DNA of 35,432 bases, taken from the NCBI GenBank assembly GCA_009693245.1, contig SHXO01000022.1, forward strand, positions 1 to 35,432, given 5' to 3'. Origin of the DNA: Betaproteobacteria bacterium (GTDB lineage Bacteria > Pseudomonadota > Gammaproteobacteria > Burkholderiales > SHXO01). The position numbers were made by a program, and so were the translations under genes. Every line of letters begins with the position of its first letter. Position 1 is the stretch's first letter. A model generated the notes under the pieces. That model searched no databases. It saw nothing but the letters and a program-made list of their open reading frames with translations, and had not been told where the DNA came from. This document shows positions 30,010 through 35,432 of the stretch, one piece after another.

Positions 30010-31731
30010 TTAGTCGTCGAACAATCCAAACACCGTGACATACCCCCCCTTACGGATATCCTTCAGATGGGGCGCGCCGCCACCGCCAATGGTGGCCCAG
30101 CCGGTCCATCCGCCGAAGCCCGAGGGTACGGCGATGTATTGCTTGCCGCCAATCACGTAGCTGATAGGGCTGCCGACGATTCCCGAACCGGTTTGGTAGG
30201 ACCACAGTTCCTTTCCAGTGTCCTGGCCATAAGCTTTGAACTCCCCTTCGGGCGTCCCCGCGAAAACCAATCCGCCCCCAGTCGTCATGACACCGCTCAT
30301 GAAGGGAGAGGGAGCTTTCACCGTCCATTTCTTCTCCCAGCTCTTGGCGTCGAAAGCCACTAACTGGCCGTGGCCCTTGTTCCACTTGATGCTGCCGATA
30401 CCCCAATGCGGTTTGCCCTCCGCCAGCTCGCCCTTCGCGCTCTTGATGTCCGTGCAGATCTCGCGGCTGGGGATGAAGACCATCTGCTTATCGGGACTAT
30501 AGGCCATCGGGTTCCACCACTTGCCGCCTTCGGAGGCCGGGCGGATGTCCTTCGCTTCGTAGGTGTAGCTTGGCACCTTTTCGGGATTGACCATTGGGCG
30601 GCCATCCGGTGTGAAGCCGGTGGACCAGCTCACCTTGGAAATCTCCTTGCCGTAGACGAATTTGCCGTTAGTGCGATCGATGCTATAGAGGTAGCCGTTA
30701 CGGTCACCGTGTAGCCATACCTTCTTGCCGCCGAGATCGGCGAGGATGTGCTCGTTCACGCCATCGAAATCCCAAACGTCGAAGGGCGTGTACTGGAAGT
30801 GGAATTTGATGGCGCCGGTGTCCGCGCCCAAGGCCAGGGTGGAATTGGAGTAGAGGTTGTCACCTTCGCGCCCCACGCCGTCCCAATCGGGGTTGGGATT
30901 GCCAGTGGCCCAATAGACAGTGTTGAGCGCGGGATCGTATGAGCCGGTGATCCAGGCGGACGCGCCGCCATATTTCAGGTTATCCAAATCGCTGCCCCAG
31001 GTATCGGAGCCCGGCTCGCCCGGCTCGGGAATGGTGTAACGCCGCCAGGCCTGCTTGCCGGTTTCCGCATCCAGGGCTTCGATGAACAGCCGCGTCGGGT
31101 ATTCCGCGCCGGACAGGCCAACAAGAACCTTGCCCTTTACCACGAGCGGAGCAACGGTCATGGTGTAGGCGTTCTTGTGATCGCCCAGCGTGACATCCCA
31201 GACCTTTTTGCCTGTCTTCATATCGAGTGCCACCACGTGCGCATCGGGTGTGCTGACGAAGACTTTGTCACCGTACAAGGCCGCCCCGCGATTGCCGATG
31301 TCGCAGCACATGGTCTTGCCGATGTCCTCCGGCAGCGGATGATTGTATTGCCAGATCACGGTGCCAGACTTGGCGTCCACGGCGAAGGTGCGGCCGTGCG
31401 ACGAAGTGACATACATGACGCCGTTATGCACCAAGGGCGTGGTGTTCTGCGCGTCGAGCACGCCGAAGGAAAATGACCACTTGGGGACTAGCCGCTTGAC
31501 GTTCTTGGAGTTTACTTGCTTCAACTGACTGTGGCGGGTGCTCATGTAATCGCGCCCCACCATGCGCCAGCTATCGTTTTCCTTGTGTGCGTTGAGCAAC
31601 ATGTCGTCGGTCACCCCTTGAGCGAAGGCCACGCCTGCCATGAAAGCCATGGGTAATGCGCTAAGCATGACCGGTGCGCTTCCACACTTCTGATTTGACC
31701 GCTTGGAATCAATTTTTCTATCGCCTCCCAA
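30010..31731 (-). CDS. PQQ-dependent alcohol dehydrogenase with lanthanide-type active site
   Basis: This quinoprotein dehydrogenase of up to 573 residues has a signal peptide ending near GVAFA, before QGVTDDM, and an eight-bladed propeller. TMCCDIGNRG (Cys142-Cys143) gives the disulfide over PQQ. The active site reads TPFDVWDFDGVNE: Asp321 is the catalytic base and Asp323, two residues on, is the extra metal ligand that marks lanthanide-dependent XoxF/ExaF-type enzymes; calcium MxaF types have Ala there. Glu210 in SGAEY is probably another ligand. The alcohol substrate is unknown. The start is uncertain: TTG 31731 is the longest, while GGGAGG (complement of 31724-31729) lies ten bases before an ATT at 31713, giving IDSKRSNQK, a good signal-peptide start. 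ATG 31668 would lose the positive n-region. Confidence 0.88.
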   Translation of the reverse strand: MGGDRKIDSKRSNQKCGSAPVMLSALPMAFMAGVAFAQGVTDDMLLNAHKENDSWRMVGRDYMSTRHSQLKQVNSKNVKRLVPKWSFSFGVLDAQNTTPLVHNGVMYVTSSHGRTFAVDAKSGTVIWQYNHPLPEDIGKTMCCDIGNRGAALYGDKVFVSTPDAHVVALDMKTGKKVWDVTLGDHKNAYTMTVAPLVVKGKVLVGLSGAEYPTRLFIEALDAETGKQAWRRYTIPEPGEPGSDTWGSDLDNLKYGGASAWITGSYDPALNTVYWATGNPNPDWDGVGREGDNLYSNSTLALGADTGAIKFHFQYTPFDVWDFDGVNEHILADLGGKKVWLHGDRNGYLYSIDRTNGKFVYGKEISKVSWSTGFTPDGRPMVNPEKVPSYTYEAKDIRPASEGGKWWNPMAYSPDKQMVFIPSREICTDIKSAKGELAEGKPHWGIGSIKWNKGHGQLVAFDAKSWEKKWTVKAPSPFMSGVMTTGGGLVFAGTPEGEFKAYGQDTGKELWSYQTGSGIVGSPISYVIGGKQYIAVPSGFGGWTGWATIGGGGAPHLKDIRKGGYVTVFGLFDD

Positions 31732-31963
31732 AAAAATTAATTAAGAACCCATGTCCAAGTATTTCCTCGGAGCGGAAGCGAATGACGCCCCACCCTTTGG
31801 TGTCTGTTGAGTCCTGGGCTGCCGCGCGAATAGACTAGCCGCAGATGTTGGTGGAATGCAATTAGTGATCTCAGGCACTGTTCGATCCTCCGTGCGCTCA
31901 TGAGACCGAATACCAGCCGAATTAGGTTAATCTGGAGTCTTCGGAATTTCCTTGGGGCATCCC

Positions 31964-32374
31964 ATGCGCTGGAGAAACATCCTGGCTCTGTGCGCGCCCC
32001 TCTTTGCTGGGGCGGCATGGGCCGCCGAGAACTGGGTCGAAGTAGGCGCCGATCCCCAGGGTAAGTATTATGTCGATGCCAACTCCCTGCACGTTGAGGG
32101 AGAGACCGCGCGGTTCCGCAAGAAGGGCGTGTACAACTTCATGATTCTGGAAATCTTCGGTGAGAAGAAGGTTTCCTTTCGCGAGAGCGTGGGCACCATC
32201 GAGATCGATTGCGCGCGCAGAATTCATCGCATGGTTCAGATGGATATCGTGGGCCCGGATGGGAAAGTTCAGTGGACCACGGGCAAGATGAACCGCATGT
32301 GGGAGGACATTCCTCCGGACTCGCTGGCGAATGAAACGCACGCCTATGTGTGCCGTGGAATGACGAGTTCTTAA
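31964..32374 (+). CDS. exported surface-adhesin-E-like small protein
   Basis: This 136-residue protein has a signal peptide (RWRNILALCAPLFAGAAWA) and a small beta-rich domain beginning NWVEVGADPQGKYYVDANSLHVEG. The order of Trp, then Tyr-Asp and a W..V..D..G.YYVD pattern is that of the surface-adhesin protein E family (PF16747-like), common in betaproteobacteria and of unclear function. Two cysteines near the end (DCARR, YVCRG) could form a disulfide. ATG 31964 is chosen over a TTG 12 bases earlier. Its stop overlaps the start of the next gene by one base (TAATG). Confidence 0.7.
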   Translation: MRWRNILALCAPLFAGAAWAAENWVEVGADPQGKYYVDANSLHVEGETARFRKKGVYNFMILEIFGEKKVSFRESVGTIEIDCARRIHRMVQMDIVGPDGKVQWTTGKMNRMWEDIPPDSLANETHAYVCRGMTSS

Positions 32375-32571
32375 TGAATAGACCCGCGCCAGACCCCTTC
32401 AAGGATATCCTCGCCGCCGGTGTCACGCCAGAGCGCCTGCAACACAACCTGGCGGCCTTTGGCGCCATCCTCGCGCACATCAAGAAGCTGCGCGAACTAG
32501 ATTTGACGGACGTCCATCCCGCGGTGATCTTCGAGCCCACTTCGCCTTACCGCAAAAGGACCAAAGGGTGA
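32374..32571 (+). CDS. AtzG/GatC-like small amidase partner (DUF4089-type)
   Basis: This 65-residue protein fits the small AtzG-type subunit that pairs with an amidase (AtzE): a helical part (PERLQHNLAAFGAILAHIKKLREL), then a short extended tail with HPAVIFEP, the family's PAPVF-like motif. It precedes an amidase N-terminus with a GTGA overlap, the usual arrangement. The amidase is broken, so this protein probably has no partner here. The start ATG 32374 overlaps the preceding stop. Confidence 0.6.
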   Translation: MNRPAPDPFKDILAAGVTPERLQHNLAAFGAILAHIKKLRELDLTDVHPAVIFEPTSPYRKRTKG

Positions 32572-32864
32572 AGGCGGCTTTGTGGGCGCAGCCCATCGAG
32601 AAACTGGCCCCCTTGATCCGAAGCGGCAAGGTCTCGCCCGTGGCGGTGGCGCAAAGCTGCCTGGAGCGCATAGCCGCCCACGATGGCAAGCTCATGAGCT
32701 TCATCCACGTGGCGCAAGATGCATTGGAGCAAGCCCGCCAGGCCGAAGTCCAGATCAAGAGCGGAAACTGGTTGGGGCCGTTGCATGGCATCCCCATCAG
32801 GGACTTCTTCGAAATACTATGCATTTGGTTCCTCCGGCTGGGTGATGAATTAGGAATAACTTGA
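32568..32864 (+). pseudogene. truncated amidase (AtzE/GatA-like) N-terminus
   Basis: From GTG 32568 the frame gives an amidase-signature-family N-terminus: IEKLAPLIRSGKVSPVAVAQSCLERI, then GPLHGIPI. The family should continue with a VKD segment holding the catalytic lysine; instead it reads RDFFEI and then loses similarity, ending in TGA at 32862-32864. Shortly after, GSSG (32830-32841, another frame) looks like the remains of the Ser loop, suggesting an internal deletion joined the two. An intact enzyme would have over 400 residues. Bases 32865-33099 hold no recognisable gene. Confidence 0.65.
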
Positions 32865-33099
32865 TGGTGTCGTGAGACGGCTTGGTCGTGTATTTCTGCG
32901 CACACACTTGGCAATAACCAGACCAAACGGGCGCCCGCACCGGTGCCATTGTATTGCCTGCGTTTTTCGCTTTTCATGGCAAGGTGCGTGCATCGCCGCG
33001 CCGAATACTAGCACCACGCTGGTGCGCCTTGCCTTCGAATGGAGCGCTACTCGGGTTAGTATTGCGGGCACCGGCTTGACACCGGCATATCCGAATCCC

Positions 33100-34155
33100 A
33101 TGGCCAGTCACCCCCTCGAATCCGCCGTCCAATTCGCCGCCGAACACGAAACCTCCTGGAGCAGGGAGACGGGAGATCGGTGGGGAATCCATCAAAACGA
33201 TCCGCCGCCTTGGAACCGCCTCTTGGGACCTGTGCACGCGCGCGGACCGGTGTCGGGAGTCATCCTTCAAGATGGGAAGGAACTCATCTCGTGGGGTGAA
33301 CCTGATCGTGCGGACCTTACCTTCAGCGTCGCCAAAACTTATCTCGCGCTGCTGACGGGTGTCGCGCACGACCATGGTCTATTGCCAGATGTGAACGAAG
33401 CGGTGGGCGCGCGCGTGCGCGGAATCGGCTTCGATGAAGGGCGCAACGCCCAAATCACCTGGGCCCATCTGCTGCAACAGACGAGCGAGTGGGAAGGCGA
33501 GTGCTTCGGTATCCCCGAGCAAGTGGAACGCTACCGCGTGGTGCAGTTTCAGGATGTCAAGGAGGCGGGCAGGAAAGGCGATCCGCGGCCTCTGCGAGCG
33601 CCCGGCACTTACTGGGAATATAACGACGTGCGCATCAACCAGCTCTCGCTCGCCTTACTCCACTTGTTTGGGCGCGCGCTGCCAGAAGTGTTTCGAGAAG
33701 AGATCATGCGGCCCATCGGTACCAGAGAGGATTGGAATTGGACGGGCTATGACCACGCATGGACCGAGTTGGGCGGGCGCAAGGTTCAGTCGGTTCCGGG
33801 CGGCACGCACTGGGGGGCGGGCGTGTCCATCGGCAGCCGCGACCAAGCGCGCGTGGGCCAGATGCTGCTGGACAATGGAATGGCGAAGGGGCAACGAGTG
33901 CTTTCCTCTCAATGGATTGCCCGCCTGCGCACGCCTTGTCCCATCGCACCTTATTACGGGTATCTCACCTGGCTCAATCACGGTCGGCGCGTTTTCCCGA
34001 GCCTGCCGGAGTCCAGCTACTTTGCCTTTGGGGCGGGGAGTTCCTTCACCTGGATCGAACCCGAACGCCGCATGGTGTTGGTGGTGCGCTGGATCGAGGC
34101 GGACCATGCCGGCGAGTTTTTCGGGCGGGTGCTGAGCGCTCTCGATAATTCGTGA
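33100..34155 (+). CDS. serine beta-lactamase-like hydrolase (class C / esterase type)
   Basis: This 351-residue protein is of the beta-lactamase/penicillin-binding-like hydrolase family (PF00144). The nucleophile motif is SVAK (SxxK) in LTFSVAKTYLALLTG; a tyrosine in GTYWEYNDVRINQL serves as the YxN-like second motif. HLLQQTSEWEGECFG and the long C-terminal half (GAGVSIGSRDQARVGQMLLDNG) are typical of the family's esterase and amide-hydrolase members. No signal peptide is evident, so it is likely cytoplasmic. ATG 33100 is chosen because the open frame before it, back to 32872, lies in degraded sequence. A physiological substrate is unknown; antibiotic resistance is not implied. Confidence 0.8.
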   Translation: MASHPLESAVQFAAEHETSWSRETGDRWGIHQNDPPPWNRLLGPVHARGPVSGVILQDGKELISWGEPDRADLTFSVAKTYLALLTGVAHDHGLLPDVNEAVGARVRGIGFDEGRNAQITWAHLLQQTSEWEGECFGIPEQVERYRVVQFQDVKEAGRKGDPRPLRAPGTYWEYNDVRINQLSLALLHLFGRALPEVFREEIMRPIGTREDWNWTGYDHAWTELGGRKVQSVPGGTHWGAGVSIGSRDQARVGQMLLDNGMAKGQRVLSSQWIARLRTPCPIAPYYGYLTWLNHGRRVFPSLPESSYFAFGAGSSFTWIEPERRMVLVVRWIEADHAGEFFGRVLSALDNS

Positions 34156-34648
34156 AGGAAAGGTAGAGGCCGGAATCAGAACTGCCTAGCCAGTGTGAGA
34201 TCTGATCTTGCCTTGATCTTCAAGGCGGTCATAAATCAGGCTGGAGAATTGGTCCCAAGGGAGACAGCAACCGGGCCGACTCCAGACATTCCCAGGTCTA
34301 CGCTCCGGTTACTGGTTCTCGGCCTTTGCTGCCGGTGAGATCAGGAACTACGAGTGGCCGGTGTGCTTCAGATTGCTGACGCCGACGGTTGGCTAAGCCC
34401 AAATGACTGCTTACGCTGGCGATGACGGACGGCACTCGACACATAGCGGTAATTCAAATCGCCCGCATAGGTGTCGGCTTGATGTTGTAAAGCGGCTAGT
34501 CATTTAATCCTCTAAGCTCAGCGCAATGTTAGGCTGGTTTTTATTGCCAATCCTCTCTATATCCCTTCACTGCAGCATAGTCCATCTTCCAAAATGAGAT
34601 GCATGATCAAGTGCTCCTATTCGCAACGCGCCGGGTCTCCTCTGCTGG
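34156..34648. other. gene-free stretch, more A+T-rich than its surroundings
   Basis: No convincing frame lies here on either strand. Base composition shifts visibly toward A+T from about 34.4 kb onward. AAATGACT and AGTCATTT near 34396 and 34494 are complementary, and GTTAGGC occurs around 34529, but I could not build a full recombination site from them. It may be a genomic-island boundary. Confidence 0.4.
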
Positions 34649-34948
34649 CTAAGCGCCAACTAATGAGTCGCATACTTTTTCCATCCACCTTGAATAGGCA
34701 CACACATTCACCACTACGACCATACCTCTTCGCAAAGGTACCGTCGTCGTTGCAACTTTGCCGTTTGGTTGCCTAACGAATCCTAGAAAAACCTCGTCCT
34801 CCTGGGCCTTGGGTAGAGTTTCTACACTATGTTCGGGCCCGAAATCAGAAATCCATCGGTACGATTCGACTATCGGAGACACTGGAATCGAACAGGCTGA
34901 GACAAAGACTAGGGCAATGACTATCTGGACTGCTTTCGGCCGAGTCAT
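34649..34948 (-). CDS. small lipoprotein, unknown function
   Basis: This 99-residue protein starts TRPKAVQIVIALVFVSAC, with a positive n-region, a hydrophobic core and a lipobox-like VSAC, so the Cys is probably lipidated. The rest is short and beta-rich (DEVFLGFVRQPNGKVATTTVPLRRGM); no family is recognised. ATG 34948 overlaps the stop of the preceding minus-strand gene (ATGA), which supports both as real and translationally coupled. The region is more A+T-rich than the rest of the window, which hints at transfer. Confidence 0.5.
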   Translation of the reverse strand: MTRPKAVQIVIALVFVSACSIPVSPIVESYRWISDFGPEHSVETLPKAQEDEVFLGFVRQPNGKVATTTVPLRRGMVVVVNVCAYSRWMEKVCDSLVGA

Positions 34949-35250
34949 AGAGGTAGCCGACAATTATCCCGGGTTCCTTCAAAGCGGACCCCAACTATTC
35001 GCTCGGAACTCTTATCAACCTCGTAGTAAACGATGCACTTACGAGCACCTCTCCAACCGAACTCATATTCCATGTTTCCGTTGCGCAGTTGACCAATCGC
35101 ACCACGCCACTCGCGATATCTGTTCAGACCTATGTTTGGATCGTTAATGCCACTACCCACATCTTCCACTATGGAGTCCTTGAAATTTTGGTGACTATCA
35201 AGCTCAGCGCAGCCCACTACGTAGAGCAAGGCCATTAGAGATAAGGGCAC
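34945..35250 (-). CDS. small lipoprotein with an N-terminus cut by an IS end
   Basis: The frame (up to 101 residues) begins PLSLMALLYVVGCAELDSHQNF, the end of a signal with a lipobox-like VVGC, followed by a small soluble domain of unknown family (NRYREWRGAIGQLRNGNMEYEF...CIVYYEVDKSSERIVGVRFEG). The only starts are GTG 35250, which lies inside the probable IS end, and ATG 35235, which leaves a signal too short to work. I infer that an IS insertion removed the original start. It overlaps the downstream lipoprotein gene by four bases. Confidence 0.45.
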   Translation of the reverse strand: MPLSLMALLYVVGCAELDSHQNFKDSIVEDVGSGINDPNIGLNRYREWRGAIGQLRNGNMEYEFGWRGARKCIVYYEVDKSSERIVGVRFEGTRDNCRLPL

Positions 35251-35432
35251 CTCTAATAATTCAGCATTCTAGAGTAGTGTGTATGGAATCGATGTGATAA
35301 AAAGGCTCGAAGCGCAAAGTGATCCAGAGGCCGATGAAGAAAGACAAACGCAGGAAGCAACCCAAACCCAAGCAGCCTGGATTCTTCGATGTACAAGAGC
35401 GCGCCGAGCAACTCACTCGGATGGGAGATCCG
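35245..35432 (+). mobile_element. left end of an IS element (IS5-like), cut by the window edge
   Basis: A transposase gene begins at 35334 and runs out of the window. The stretch GGGCACCTCTAATAA at 35245-35259 is a good candidate for the left terminal repeat, as it lies about 90 bases before the transposase start and breaks the lipoprotein frame. The right end and target duplication are outside the window, so the exact boundary is unproven. Confidence 0.45.
35334..35432 (+). CDS. transposase N-terminus, IS5-family-like, partial
   Basis: ATG 35334 opens a frame through the window end (33 codons). It has a lysine-rich start, then GFFDVQERAEQLTRMGDP. The short F(F/L)D...R...L..MGDPL motif marks the N-terminus of many IS5-type transposases. 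AGAGG lies four bases upstream. The catalytic DDE domain is beyond the window, so family assignment is from the N-terminus only. Confidence 0.6.
   Translation, partial: MKKDKRRKQPKPKQPGFFDVQERAEQLTRMGDP

Noticed and set aside
33100-34155. Beta-lactamase resistance gene
   Set aside because: The family motif SxxK is present, but no signal peptide is seen and the overall sequence resembles the broad esterase/amidohydrolase members, so resistance is not supported.
34396-34533. Integron attC-like site (GTTAGGC with a distant complementary arm)
   Set aside because: GTTAGGC fits the right core site, but the left partner GCCCAAA does not match well and the paired inner boxes have wrong spacing. No integrase is present.
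1-35432. CRISPR array, rRNA or tRNA genes
   Set aside because: No regularly spaced repeats of 24-40 bases and no cloverleaf or rRNA core sequence were seen on reading both strands; a covariance search was not possible.

Overview
The window looks like one stretch of a GC-rich proteobacterial chromosome, most likely betaproteobacterial. The inference rests on the combination of gene families (Liv-type ABC transporters, CaiB-type CoA-transferase, beta-ketoadipate enzymes, PQQ alcohol dehydrogenase with its own cytochrome c, a CcmI remnant, surface-adhesin-E protein) and on strong GGAGG ribosome-binding sites. There is no rRNA, tRNA or CRISPR array that I can see, and the genus cannot be named from sequence reading alone.

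Layout. Bases 1-530 hold gene ends and scraps: a probable TRAP-transporter C-terminus and an isolated CcmI C-terminal fragment. Bases 532-5157 (minus strand) are a complete branched-chain-type ABC importer (binding protein, LivG, LivF, LivH, LivM). Then come an exported MetX-like alpha/beta hydrolase (plus), an exported alpha/beta hydrolase fused to a c-type cytochrome segment and broken by a G8 frameshift (minus), a CaiB/AMACR-like CoA-transferase (minus), and a membrane GGDEF/EAL protein with an inactive GGDEF motif (plus).

The centre, 11.5-25.7 kb, is a catabolic island for hydroxylated aromatics. A tandem IclR-type operator precedes thirteen co-directional genes: two-subunit hydroquinone 1,2-dioxygenase, 3-oxoadipate CoA-transferase subunits, maleylacetate reductase, a two-component flavin monooxygenase and its reductase, a second full Liv-type importer, and a beta-ketoadipyl-CoA thiolase. 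An extradiol-type VOC dioxygenase and a hydroxyquinol 1,2-dioxygenase follow. The enzymes fit a funnel: uptake of a phenolic compound, ring hydroxylation, cleavage of hydroquinone and/or hydroxyquinol, maleylacetate, 3-oxoadipate, 3-oxoadipyl-CoA, succinyl-CoA plus acetyl-CoA. The dehydrogenase needed between hydroquinone cleavage and maleylacetate is not in the window, and neither is any intact DNA-binding regulator.

The right part, 25.8-35.4 kb, is a mixed housekeeping and accessory region: a membrane-protein gene with an in-frame TAG, an FMN reductase, a GNAT acetyltransferase, a glutamate dehydrogenase gene with an in-frame TGA, ArfB, a PQQ alcohol dehydrogenase carrying the lanthanide-type Asp and its cytochrome c, a surface-adhesin-E-like protein, an AtzG-like/amidase pair with the amidase collapsed, a serine beta-lactamase-like hydrolase, two small lipoproteins in a more A+T-rich segment, and the start of an IS element that seems to have landed in the upstream lipoprotein gene. 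Several flanking genes are broken while the central catabolic operon is intact.
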